Below, in pieces: positions 1-7,746 of a stretch of DNA of 64,000 nt. Position 1 is the stretch's first letter, and each line of letters opens with the position of its first letter. This stretch comes from Claveliimonas bilis (GTDB taxonomy: Bacteria; Bacillota; Clostridia; Lachnospirales; Lachnospiraceae). Both the position numbers and the translations under genes were made by a program. The stretch covers positions 744,001 to 808,000 of the forward strand of contig NZ_AP027742.1 of assembly GCF_030296775.1 (NCBI RefSeq), in the 5' to 3' direction. The notes under the pieces are model-generated. The model saw only the letters and a program-made list of their open reading frames with translations, did not search any database and was not told the DNA's origin.

Positions 1-91
1 CTTAACAGAGGTTCAGTTGTGGACGTTACCCATGTTTGATATGATGGAATCAGCAAAGGCCGATGCAAATCAAAACAAGGGAGATGTTCAT

Positions 92-1126
92 ATGTCATTA
101 GGAAAAGTGATCAGGAAATACAGAAAGATCAGAAATCTGACACAGGAAGAAATGGCAGGGCGGTTGGGAGTGACAGCACCGGCAGTCAATAAGTGGGAGA
201 ATGAAAATTCTTATCCGGATATTACCCTCCTGGCGCCCATCGCCAGACTGCTGGGAATCTCGCTGGATACATTGCTGTCCTTCCGTGAAGAATTGACCGC
301 AGAGGAGATAACAGGAATGATTCGTGAAGCAGATCAAAAATTAAAAAATGAACCATATGAGGAAGTACTTCAGTGGGCAAAGAAAAAACTGGAAGAATAT
401 CCAAATTGTGAGGAGTTAATTCTGAATTTTGCAGTGATCTTTGATGCACAGCGCCTTGTACGGGAAATTCCGAAAGAAGCGGAATATGATGACTATTTCT
501 GCTCTTTGTATACTCGTGTGTTAAACAGCGCTGATGAAACAATCCGGATCAGGGCGGCGGATGCGCTGGTAGGATTTTACATGCGGAAAAAGCAGTATGA
601 TATGGCGGAAAAATATCTGGAGTATTTTTCGATTCAAAATCCGGAACGGAAAAGGAAACAGGCACAGATTTATGCTGAAACGGATCGGATAGAAGAAGCT
701 TATAAAGCATATGAGGAACTTTTATTTTCAGATTTTCAAAGAGCCAGTATGGAGCTGCATGGAATGTATATGCTTGCAATACAGGACGATGACAAAAAAA
801 GAGCGCATATGCTGGTAGAGAAGCAAAGGGAATTGGCAAAATGTTTTGAAATGGGGAAATATTATGAGGTTTCAAGCGGCCTTGATCTTGCGGTATTGGA
901 AAAAGATGCAGACACGGTGATAGATATAATGGAACAAATCCTTTCCTGTGTGGAACAAATAGGAAGTTTCAGAAAAGCCCCTCTTTATGAGCATATGAAA
1001 TTTAAGGAAGTAGAAGAAGATTTTATTGTAGAAATGAAGAAAAATCTATTGAAATCTTTCCGGGATGAGGAAAGTTATGGATTTTTAAAAGATGATGAAA
1101 GATGGCAGAGACTGGTAAAACAGTAA
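92..1126 (+). CDS. XRE-family transcriptional regulator with helical C-terminal domain
   Basis: A 344-residue cytoplasmic regulator. Residues about 5-60 form a Cro/CI-type helix-turn-helix, with the recognition-helix stretch TAPAVNKWENE followed by the usual YPDITLLAPIARLLG segment. The remaining ~280 residues are Glu/Lys-rich amphipathic helices resembling TPR-like repeats, as in many Firmicute XRE regulators that sense a peptide or protein partner. I chose the ATG at 92 because AAGGGAG lies about 8 nt upstream; the frame stays open upstream to 17, but those 25 extra residues are not HTH-like. The gene ends at a bidirectional terminator shared with the convergent nucleoside phosphorylase gene. 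The target genes cannot be read from the sequence. Confidence 0.85.
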   Translation: MSLGKVIRKYRKIRNLTQEEMAGRLGVTAPAVNKWENENSYPDITLLAPIARLLGISLDTLLSFREELTAEEITGMIREADQKLKNEPYEEVLQWAKKKLEEYPNCEELILNFAVIFDAQRLVREIPKEAEYDDYFCSLYTRVLNSADETIRIRAADALVGFYMRKKQYDMAEKYLEYFSIQNPERKRKQAQIYAETDRIEEAYKAYEELLFSDFQRASMELHGMYMLAIQDDDKKRAHMLVEKQRELAKCFEMGKYYEVSSGLDLAVLEKDADTVIDIMEQILSCVEQIGSFRKAPLYEHMKFKEVEEDFIVEMKKNLLKSFRDEESYGFLKDDERWQRLVKQ

Positions 1127-1163
1127 CCGGATATTTACAGTATTTTGTACAGAGAGGATAATG

Positions 1164-1207
1164 TAAAAACAGACCTTAAAAGATTCGTCCTTTGAGGTCT
1201 GTTTTTT
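1164..1207. terminator. Bidirectional rho-independent terminator
   Basis: AAACAGACCT pairs with AGGTCTGTTT around a short loop. It is preceded by an A tract and followed by a T tract, so it can end both the XRE gene (+) and the nucleoside phosphorylase gene (-). Confidence 0.8.
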
Positions 1208-1222
1208 ATCCAATAGGAAAAT

Positions 1223-2005
1223 CTACAAAGCCAGTCCGCATTCAAAAGCCAGGACCATGTATTTTTCCGCATTGGTAAGGCCATACAGATTAAGATCCCG
1301 GATTTCCCATTTATCAGAACTAAGATTGTCCGCTCCATATAAAAACTGGATAAATGGGATCTGCCGGTATTTTGAGACTGCCAGCATGGAAGCGCATTCC
1401 ATTTCCGCTGCAAGACAGCCTTCCCTACGGCGCTCCTGAATGGTGGGAATCGTTTCTCTGTAAATGGCATCTGAAGTCCATGTTTTGCCTTTTACATAGG
1501 GGTAACCGCAGTTTTTCAGGACGTTTTCTAATATCTGAATGGAATGGGAATCAGCTTCAATTTCCGGAGAAGGAGCCACATAGTGATAGCTTGTTCCTTC
1601 ATCACGAACGGCGGAAACGGGAACGATGATCCGATCCTTCACTTTGTCGTCATCCAATACGCCGCAGGAGCCAAACAGAACAAATTTTTTTGCGCCCATG
1701 GCAACAACTTCTTCAAAACCAACGACGCATGCAGGCGCGCCGACTCTGGACAGATAAAAAGCAATCTCTGTATCCTTATAGCGGATTTTGTAGACCGGGA
1801 TCATGCCGTTTGCGGTATAAAGTTCAGCTATTTTTACAGCAGTATTTAAGGAAGAAAATTTTTGAATGATTGCTTCAGAAAATGTGGAGACACATATTTC
1901 GGGAAAATTTTCTATCCTTTTTGTGGTATCGGACGGGCTGAATAAAGCTGGTTCAGAAATTTCGGTTTTTTCAAATACAGTGACAGTTTTTTTCGTGTGT
2001 TCCAT
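1223..2005 (-). CDS. Nucleoside phosphorylase (PNP/UDP family)
   Basis: A 260-residue soluble enzyme of the PNP_UDP_1 family, which cleaves a ribonucleoside with phosphate to give the free base and ribose-1-phosphate. The family glycine motif FGSCGVL is at 111-117, RDEGTSYHY at about 134-142 fits a base/ribose pocket, and the diagnostic EMECASM motif that binds ribose hydroxyls is at 201-207. A strong AAGGGGG site precedes the ATG. The N-terminal ~45 residues are longer than in E. coli Udp or DeoD, as in many clostridial homologues annotated as uridine phosphorylases. It lies downstream of the DUF3795 gene on the same strand, probably cotranscribed. Substrate (uridine versus purine) is not settled by the motifs. 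Confidence 0.88.
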   Translation of the reverse strand: MEHTKKTVTVFEKTEISEPALFSPSDTTKRIENFPEICVSTFSEAIIQKFSSLNTAVKIAELYTANGMIPVYKIRYKDTEIAFYLSRVGAPACVVGFEEVVAMGAKKFVLFGSCGVLDDDKVKDRIIVPVSAVRDEGTSYHYVAPSPEIEADSHSIQILENVLKNCGYPYVKGKTWTSDAIYRETIPTIQERRREGCLAAEMECASMLAVSKYRQIPFIQFLYGADNLSSDKWEIRDLNLYGLTNAEKYMVLAFECGLAL

Positions 2006-2067
2006 TTCTTATTCCCCCTTAGATAGTATAAAATCAGATAGATACAGTTACCTTTTCTTGCGAAGCT

Positions 2068-2250
2068 TTAAGGATATATCTTCCCGTGCTGCAGACTGCA
2101 TTTTGCTATGGCACAGGTCTGGTTACCATCTTCGCAGCCACAGCCGGAACAATAATGGTTCAGATTCATAGGGCATAAGCCGCAGTTTAGTCCACAGAGG
2201 GAAAATAATAAATTTTTCCGGTGAAAATTTTTCATGGACAGACCTCCCAT
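2068..2250 (-). CDS. DUF3795-like Cys-rich protein, C-terminally short
   Basis: About 60 residues with the pattern CGLNCGLCPM...CSGCGC...C..AKC, which is the N-terminal half of DUF3795, a small presumed metal-binding family. Members usually run on after 'CSLxHG' with another Cys pair of the type YCxQCxxYPC. Here the frame stops (TAA) right after CSLQHGKIYP, so the last Cys pair is missing. Two starts are plausible: ATG at 2250 (GGAGGA 7 nt upstream, chosen) and ATG at 2235 (GGGAGG 7 nt upstream). Because the stop is TAA, selenocysteine read-through cannot explain the shortening. It may be a remnant. It precedes the nucleoside phosphorylase gene. Confidence 0.6.
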   Translation of the reverse strand: MGGLSMKNFHRKNLLFSLCGLNCGLCPMNLNHYCSGCGCEDGNQTCAIAKCSLQHGKIYP

Positions 2251-2406
2251 ATATTCTTCCTCCAATCGGACAGACCGGTAAATCATAGCTATGTCTGTAT
2301 TCTACCACATTTATGACAGTGCACAAGCAAAACCGTAAACACGGATCAAAGATGTTATAAGCTGGAAATCGTTATAGATTGACGACCAATATTATGGTAA
2401 ACTCAG

Positions 2407-2525
2407 GATACAAAGATAAAAACGCAACGCAGGAGAATTTCTCCTGCAGAGCCGGTAGGTAGCCCGGCCGCATCGTAAGGTGTAAGTAACCCTCCCTCCT
2501 TAGGGTCGTCCGTTCTTTGTGTATC
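2407..2525 (+). ncRNA. yjdF-type riboswitch leader (azaaromatic-sensing RNA candidate)
   Basis: About 120 nt immediately upstream of a DUF2992/YjdF reading frame. A closing stem pairs GATACAAAGA (2407-2416) with TCTTTGTGTATC (2514-2525, 2-nt bulge). Inside are GCAGGAG-CTCCTGC, GCCGG-CCGGC and CCCT-AGGG hairpins. The position directly above yjdF and the multi-stem architecture fit the yjdF RNA motif, which is known to bind azaaromatic compounds and typically controls this gene. Assignment rests on gene context and visible stems, not on a covariance-model hit. The ribosome binding site AAGGAGG follows at about 2536-2542. Confidence 0.75.
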
Positions 2526-2549
2526 ACAATTATTTAAGGAGGATTTGTC

Positions 2550-2965
2550 ATGGACAAAGTATCAGACAGGCTGACCGTATTTTTTGAGGAACCATTTTGG
2601 GTAGGTGTTTTGAGCGAAGCTCAGAGGGAAAACTATCGGCGTGTAAGGTTACGTTTGGAGCGGAGCCGAGAGATTATGAGATCTACGAGTTTGTTCTGAA
2701 AAATTATGTTCATCTGCGATTTAGTCCGGCTGTGGCAACTGATGTAAGAAAAGCCGGCCGTAATCCGAAACGGTTGCAGCGAGAGGTGCGAAAAGAGATG
2801 CAGAATGAAGGAATAGGCACAAAATCGCAGCAGGCTTTGAAATTACAGCAGGAGCAGTTGAAAACGGAACGTAAGACTGTGAGCAGGGAAAGGCGGGAAG
2901 CAGAGAAAGTACGTAAGTTTGAACTGAAACAGCAGAAAAAGAAAGAAAAGCACAGGGGCAGATGA
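2550..2965 (+). pseudogene. yjdF: yjdF (DUF2992), frameshifted
   Basis: The start ATG at 2550 has AAGGAGG 8 nt upstream and reads MDKVSDRLTVFFEEPFWVGV, the canonical YjdF start. It then falls out of frame at the T4 run 2608-2611 and meets a TGA. A second frame from about 2612 continues the same protein: FERSSEGKL, then KVTFGAEPRDYEIYEFVL and a Lys/Glu/Gln-rich helical tail ending in KHRGR. One extra T in the run would restore a ~138-residue YjdF. This is either a true frameshift or a homopolymer sequencing error. YjdF function is unknown, but its riboswitch leader links it to toxic azaaromatic compounds. Confidence 0.82.
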
Positions 2966-2987
2966 TGTCTGTCCCTGTGCTTCTTTT
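2949..2987. terminator. Bidirectional terminator between yjdF and the UGA-containing gene
   Basis: GCACAGGGGCAGA pairs with TCTGTCCCTGTGC (13 bp with one wobble) around a 5-nt loop. An A-rich side lies upstream and TTCTTTT downstream, so it serves the convergent genes on both strands. Confidence 0.8.
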
Positions 2988-2992
2988 GGTAT

Positions 2993-3289
2993 CTATGCCG
3001 AATAAATACCTTCTACTGTAATCTGTTTGAAAAATCTGGAGAGCCCTAATCTGACGGTTTCGTCTGCCTGCATCGGGGTTCGGCGGATCAGGACTTCTCC
3101 AAATTCGTGAGGGAAGCTGAGGAAGTTTTGCTCTTTCAGAGCATCTGTCTGTTTTGAATCGACAAACCTTGCCGATATGCTTAAGCGGGGGCCGCCTCAT
3201 GTGCGGCACATGGACGGGGTGATCAGGATGTTCTGGCGGTCGTTTTGTTTCATATGTTCAACTAATCGTTCGTTAAGATGAAATTTCAT
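2993..3289 (-). CDS. Candidate small selenoprotein (in-frame UGA = Sec31)
   Basis: A 98-residue protein if the TGA at 3199-3197 is read as selenocysteine. The start ATG at 3289 has AAGGAGG about 8 nt upstream. Sec31 sits in the motif CRTUGGP (Cys28, Sec31), a redox-like CxxU pair. Coding sense continues after the UGA for 67 residues to TAG. From 20 nt after the UGA, a stem ATCGGC/GTCGAT (3176-3158) carries an apical AGGTT loop. This fits the bacterial SECIS layout and resembles the element behind the selD UGA in this window. The N-terminal half (ITPSMCRTUGGP) recalls small HesB-like or CC/Se-motif selenoproteins, but I cannot assign a family. SelA, SelB and SelD are encoded at 60-64 kb. Alternative: a pseudogene with a nonsense mutation. 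Confidence 0.7.
3158..3176 (-). promoter_or_regulatory. Candidate bacterial SECIS element
   Basis: On the minus strand, 20 nt after the UGA, ATCGGC pairs with GTCGAT. One further A-U pair closes a 5-nt AGGTT loop, with the loop guanines about 28 nt from the UGA. Bacterial SECIS elements have a short apical loop with G in the first two positions at 16-37 nt from the UGA. Confidence 0.6.
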
Positions 3290-3398
3290 AGTGGATTCCT
3301 CCTTTTCTTTTGGTATCTACATTATTGCAGATTGATGCGTAAAGTTCTGTGACGAAGTTACGAAGACAAACGAAACCTAATTATTCTTTGGACGAATT

Positions 3399-3978
3399 AT
3401 GAAAGAGCACACTTTGTTCCTTCAGGCGGCTTTTCCGGCAGGGGAGCGGGAGTGCAGAAACAAGGCCAGTTGGTACCGGGAAGAATTTGAAAAAATACTG
3501 TGGCAGACAGTGCGGCTTTCAGACGGAATGGCAGGAAAAGATGTGCTGTGTTCCGGAGAAGTTTTCACAGAATTTACAATGAGAGCGGAACAGCAGACAG
3601 AGCGGCTCACGCAGATTCCTATTGATTCACGGATCACACAGGCAGAGGAGAAACTGCGCCCTGGCTGTCCCGGCGACATAGATGAAAGAATGATATGGCA
3701 GATATGCCAGCTGAATCAGCGTGTTCTGCAGCTGTTGAGCGGCCTCATTATGTTTAAAAAGCAGATACTGAGGGAGGTGACTTCCTGCAGGATGTATGCC
3801 GCTGGATAATATCCGGGAGACGGAACTGTTCTGGAATCAGATCATGATGGAGCATGCCCTGTTTATACGCGTCCTTCTTGACCCTACAGAGTGCGAACTT
3901 TTGGAAATGGCAGATACGTTTGCGGGGGATTACTGCCGGCTTCTGGGGAAGCTTTCGTGTGCTGAAGCAGTCTATTAG
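3399..3978 (+). pseudogene. DUF2935 family gene, frameshifted and truncated
   Basis: Two overlapping frames together spell a DUF2935 protein, a helical family built of two repeats starting FWxxIMxEHALFI. Frame 1 (3399-3809) holds MKEHTLFLQAAFPAGE, a helical body and LSGLIMFKKQIL. Frame 2 (3796-3978) restarts with ETELFWNQIMMEHALFIRVLLDPTE, the second repeat signature. The change of frame is at about 3790-3800. The N-terminal repeat lacks its usual beginning: an in-frame TAA precedes FFGRIMKEH. The C-terminus stops early at TAG after KLSCAEAVY, about 80 residues short of a normal family end. No convincing ribosome binding site precedes the ATG at 3399. The combination of an upstream stop, a frameshift and a truncation argues for decay rather than sequencing error. 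Confidence 0.75.
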
Positions 3979-4102
3979 GTGCAGATGCAGGGAAATGTGC
4001 GGAAGGATCTTTAAAGGCAGAAGGTAGTTATCGTTTTATTATTTTTTCTTTCTTCCATTATCACATATAGATAAAACATATAAGAGTATAAAAAATATCA
4101 AT

Positions 4103-4131
4103 TTGATTTTTTTTGCTCTGTCAGATAACAT
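4103..4131 (+). promoter_or_regulatory. Possible promoter of the peptide ABC importer
   Basis: TTGATT (4103-4108), a 17-nt spacer and TAACAT (4126-4131) lie 42 nt upstream of the importer start codon in an AT-rich gap (3979-4172) that otherwise shows no gene. The match to the sigma-A consensus is moderate. Confidence 0.35.
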
Positions 4132-4172
4132 AAATGACACATGATAAAAATGTATGTTAAAGGAGGAAACAC

Positions 4173-5753
4173 ATGAAAAAGCAAAGAAAAATGTGGTCAA
4201 GAGCTGCAGCGTTGACTATGAGCATGGCTCTTCTCTTGTCCGGATGCGGCGGATCAGGCTCTGATGGGGAAGATGCAGGGGAAAGCGCATCTGGAGCAAA
4301 GAAGGAGGAGCTGCATATAGCGATTTCTGCCAATCCGCCTTCTCTGGATCCACAGTCTATTAACTCTAACATTGTAGGAGGCATTGGAGCCCATGTATAT
4401 GAGCCATTATTTGCAATGAATGCAGATTTTGAACCTACACCGGTGCTGGCAGAATCCTATGAGATGAGTGAGGATGGTATGGTCTACACCATTAAGCTCC
4501 GTGAAGGAGTAAAATTCCATAATGGGGAAGAGATGACCGCGGATGATGTTGTGGCTTCTATGAACCGTTGGCTGGAGGTATCTGCCAAAGCAAATACATT
4601 AATTGGAGGATCCAGCTTTGAGAAAGTAGACGATTACACGGTTGACTTGAATGTAAATCAGGCTTCATCAGACATTATTATGATTCTGGCAAGTCCGATT
4701 CAGGCAGCGGCAATTTATCCGGCTGAAGTTGTGGAGACTGCAACAGCAGAGGGCATTGATGAGTATATCGGTACAGGTCCCTATAAGGTTTCCGAGTGGA
4801 AACAAGATCAATATGTAAAGCTGGAGGCTTATGAGGATTATCAGCCGTCAGAGGGTGAGGGAAGCGGACTTGCAGGAGAAAAGCAGGCGGCTACAGGCAC
4901 ACTTTATTTTGACGTGGTGACAGACGCTTCCACTCGTATTGCAGGTGTGCAGAGCGGTGAATATGATATTGCAGAGGAAATCCCTGTTGACAATTATGAA
5001 GAACTGTCTGCTGACAGCAATCTGACCCTGAATGTAGATAAGGGAGGTACCTTGAATCTTTTCCTTGATACGACAGAGGGGGTAATGGCAAATCAGACGT
5101 TGCGGCAGGCAATCCTGGCAGCGCTGAACTGTGATGATATTATGATGGCAGCTTACGGTAATGCTGATCTCTATGAGATTAATGCAGGATGGTCCGATCC
5201 GGCAGATACACAGTGGGGAACAGATGCAGGCAGTGAATATTACAATCAGAATAATATAGAAAAGGCGAAAGAACTTCTTGAGGAAGCCGGATATAATAAC
5301 GAAAAACTTGTTCTTGTGACAACACAGGATTATCCGGAGATGTACAACGCTACACTTGTCGTACAGGAAAATCTGAAGCAGGCAGGTATTAATGCGGAAG
5401 TGGAGACATATGATTTCAGCACTTTTATGGAGCACCGTGCAGACCCGAATCAGTTTGATATGTTTATTACAAGCAACTCCTACAATATGCTTCCGATCCA
5501 GCTCTCTGTTCTTGACAGCGGATGGGCAGGTTTGAATGCTCCGGAAGTAGCAGAAGGGATTCAGAAAATTCGCTCTGCAGCGTCAGATGAAGAGGCGGCA
5601 TCAGCATGGGCAGATCTGCAGACATTCCTCTATGAGTATGGGGCTGCTACAGTACTTGGACATTACACAGGTGTAATTGCGATGAACAAAGATGTGACAG
5701 GATATAATTATCTTCGTTTCCCAATTTACTGGGGAGTAACAGCTACAGAATAG
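4173..5753 (+). CDS. Peptide/nickel ABC transporter substrate-binding lipoprotein
   Basis: A 526-residue extracytoplasmic solute-binding protein of family 5 (OppA/DppA/NikA). The signal peptide ends in the lipobox LLSGC with Cys25 as lipid attachment site, followed by a Gly/Ser/Glu linker. The mature part begins LHIAISANPPSLDPQ and contains VYEPLF, the EMSEDGMVYTIKLREGVKFHNGE signature (about residues 107-130) and YIGTGPYKVSEW. A strong AAAGGAGG lies 7 nt before ATG. It heads a five-gene cluster with two permeases and two ATPases. The ligand could be oligopeptides, dipeptides or a nickel chelate; the sequence does not decide. Expected location: outer face of the membrane. Confidence 0.92.
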   Translation: MKKQRKMWSRAAALTMSMALLLSGCGGSGSDGEDAGESASGAKKEELHIAISANPPSLDPQSINSNIVGGIGAHVYEPLFAMNADFEPTPVLAESYEMSEDGMVYTIKLREGVKFHNGEEMTADDVVASMNRWLEVSAKANTLIGGSSFEKVDDYTVDLNVNQASSDIIMILASPIQAAAIYPAEVVETATAEGIDEYIGTGPYKVSEWKQDQYVKLEAYEDYQPSEGEGSGLAGEKQAATGTLYFDVVTDASTRIAGVQSGEYDIAEEIPVDNYEELSADSNLTLNVDKGGTLNLFLDTTEGVMANQTLRQAILAALNCDDIMMAAYGNADLYEINAGWSDPADTQWGTDAGSEYYNQNNIEKAKELLEEAGYNNEKLVLVTTQDYPEMYNATLVVQENLKQAGINAEVETYDFSTFMEHRADPNQFDMFITSNSYNMLPIQLSVLDSGWAGLNAPEVAEGIQKIRSAASDEEAASAWADLQTFLYEYGAATVLGHYTGVIAMNKDVTGYNYLRFPIYWGVTATE

Positions 5754-5887
5754 CAAATATAAAAATAGCAGGCAGCGGGGTGCGTTTACGCAGTCCGCTG
5801 CTGTTGGTGTATTCAGGAGGATACACACTCTGAAAAAAGCTGCGGCAGATAGGTGAAAGAAGCCGGCGGCGGAAAGGAGCAGCGGAT

Positions 5888-6838
5888 ATGCTGTCTTATA
5901 TTTTGAAAAGAATTTTATCACTGATCCCGGTATTGTTTGTCGTTTCCTGTGTGATTTTTCTTGTAGTATATATGATACCGGGAGGTCCGGCAACGGCTCT
6001 TCTTGGGATGGAGGCAACGCCGGATCAGATTAATGAATTGAATGCAGAGCTGGGGTTTGACAGGCCCTTTCTTGTGCAGTATATCGATTGGTTTACAAAT
6101 GTTTTAAGAGGAGACTGGGGGACATCTTATTTTCTCCACCAGTCAGTGACGGAGGCAATCGGCGAATATTTTCTGCCGACCCTTAGCCTGGCTGTACTGG
6201 CGCAGATCATTGCCCTGATTTTATCTGTTCCTCTTGGTATCTTGGCGGCATACAAAAGAGGAACGGCCCTTGATGTGACCTGCGTATCGGCATCCCTTCT
6301 TGGGGCGGCCCTTCCGGGGTTCCTGCTTAGTATGTTTCTAATGCTGTTTTTCGGTGTTTATCTGCAATGGTTTCCGGTCGCCGGGTATGCGGCGCTTTCT
6401 GAAGGGCTTGGAGAACATTTAAGGTATATTTTTCTTCCGGCTCTTTCGCTTGGAATCGTTCAGGCGGCATATCTGACAAGAATGACCCGCTCTTCGATTT
6501 TGGAAGTGCTGTATAGAAATTATATTCAGACTGCAAGAGCAAAGGGACTAAAAGAGAGCCGTGTGGTTTTGCGCTATGCACTGAAGAACGGGGCTCCGGT
6601 GATCCTTACAGCGGTAGGGCAGTCCTTTGGCAGTCTGATTACAGGGACCATAGTAACGGAGACTCTTTTTAACATTCCCGGCCTTGGAATGCTGACGCTG
6701 ACCTCTATTAACAGAAGGGATGTTTTTGTTATCCAGGGGGTTGTTCTTTTTGTAACTTTGCTGTATGTGCTGGTGAATCTGATTGTGGATATTCTTTACG
6801 GTTTTGTGGATCCGCGGCTCCAGCCCGGCCGGAAGTAG
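5888..6838 (+). CDS. ABC transporter permease, DppB/OppB type
   Basis: A 316-residue integral membrane protein with about six transmembrane helices. The N-terminus MLSYILKRILSLIPVLFVVS is typical of DppB, followed by the periplasmic stretch with LGFDRPFLVQYIDW. The cytoplasmic EAA loop that contacts the ATPase reads NYIQTARAKGLKESRV (about residues 209-224), and the end GFVDPRLQPG is family-typical. Ribosome binding site GGAAAGGAG lies before ATG. A 134-nt gap separates it from the binding-protein gene and contains a GC-rich repeat (GCAGCGG) but no clear terminator. It pairs with the next gene as the translocation pore. Confidence 0.93.
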   Translation: MLSYILKRILSLIPVLFVVSCVIFLVVYMIPGGPATALLGMEATPDQINELNAELGFDRPFLVQYIDWFTNVLRGDWGTSYFLHQSVTEAIGEYFLPTLSLAVLAQIIALILSVPLGILAAYKRGTALDVTCVSASLLGAALPGFLLSMFLMLFFGVYLQWFPVAGYAALSEGLGEHLRYIFLPALSLGIVQAAYLTRMTRSSILEVLYRNYIQTARAKGLKESRVVLRYALKNGAPVILTAVGQSFGSLITGTIVTETLFNIPGLGMLTLTSINRRDVFVIQGVVLFVTLLYVLVNLIVDILYGFVDPRLQPGRK

Positions 6839-6849
6839 GAGGGGAAAGA

Positions 6850-7746
6850 ATGATATTGACAAGAAAAAGTATATCCAAAGCCAGTGAGGCTATTTTGAGA
6901 GAACAGCGCCAGCTTAGGAAGGAGAGACTTTTGGCCAGTCCGGCTCTCATTATCGGAGCCTGCGGCTTTGTCATAATTCTTCTTCTGGCAATTTTGGTTC
7001 CCTTTTTTCATCCGGTAGATCCGGACGCTATGGATGTGGTTAATAGGCTGAAGCCTCCAGGGGGAGAGTATCTGCTTGGGACAGATGAATTTGGAAGGGA
7101 TCTTTTTATACGAGTGATGTATGGTGCCAGAGTGTCGTTGTGGGTAGGGGGCTGTGTGGCAGTTTTTTCCTGTGTGCTGGGCATTATTATTGGAATTTAT
7201 GCCAGCTATTTTAAAGTGCTGGATCAGATACTCATGAGGATCTGTGATGGGCTGATAGCGATCCCGGGCATTCTTTTGGCAATTGCTCTGATCGCGGCAT
7301 TGGGTACCTCAAGCTGGAATGTCATTGTAGCGCTCACGGTTGTTTACAGTCCCAGTGTGGCGAGAACTGTGAGGGCAAGCGCTCTTGTCATAAAAGAGCA
7401 GACCTATGTGGAAGCAGCAAAAGTGCAGGGCTATTCCAGTTTCCGCATTTTGTGGAAGATGATTTTACCGGGAGTGATTTCACCTCTTACTGTGCAGGCG
7501 TCATTCATTTTTGCACAGGCAATTATTTCAGAAGCTTCTTTGAGTTTCCTTGGGGCAGGAATCCCCGCCCCGGCAGCCAGTTGGGGAAATATGCTGGAGG
7601 CAAGTAAAATGGTATTTTCCAGAGCGCCCTGGACGATGATCTGCCCGGGAGCGGCAGTCATACTATGTGTGCTTAGTCTCAATCTTCTCGGAGACGGCCT
7701 GCGAGATTTCCTCGATCCGAGAGTGAAAGGAGGAAAGAAGAAGTGA
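6850..7746 (+). CDS. ABC transporter permease, DppC/OppC type
   Basis: A 298-residue membrane protein with an N-terminal cytoplasmic tail, TM1 at about 35-55, and the DppC signature HPVDPDAMDVVNRLKPP, LGTDEFGRDLFIRVMYGARVSL. The EAA loop is TYVEAAKVQGYSSFRILWK (about 179-197). The last helix carries LGDGLRDFLDPR, the classical C-terminus of the family. It starts 11 nt after the DppB-type gene with GGAGGGG-type spacing and overlaps the following ATPase gene at TGATG, so translation is probably coupled. Confidence 0.93.
   Translation: MILTRKSISKASEAILREQRQLRKERLLASPALIIGACGFVIILLLAILVPFFHPVDPDAMDVVNRLKPPGGEYLLGTDEFGRDLFIRVMYGARVSLWVGGCVAVFSCVLGIIIGIYASYFKVLDQILMRICDGLIAIPGILLAIALIAALGTSSWNVIVALTVVYSPSVARTVRASALVIKEQTYVEAAKVQGYSSFRILWKMILPGVISPLTVQASFIFAQAIISEASLSFLGAGIPAPAASWGNMLEASKMVFSRAPWTMICPGAAVILCVLSLNLLGDGLRDFLDPRVKGGKKK

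Noticed and set aside
2550-2706. TGA ending the first yjdF frame as a possible Sec codon
   Set aside because: The remainder of the family sequence is found in another frame from about 2612, so a 1-nt frameshift explains the break and read-through of the TGA does not.
3796-3978. Second DUF2935 frame as an independent 60-residue gene
   Set aside because: No ribosome binding site, and it continues the repeat pattern of the preceding frame; treated as part of one pseudogene.
4848-5435. Long minus-strand open frame inside the peptide-binding protein gene
   Set aside because: It is the mirror of a strongly coding plus-strand gene, with low-complexity Ile/Cys-rich translation and no start signals.
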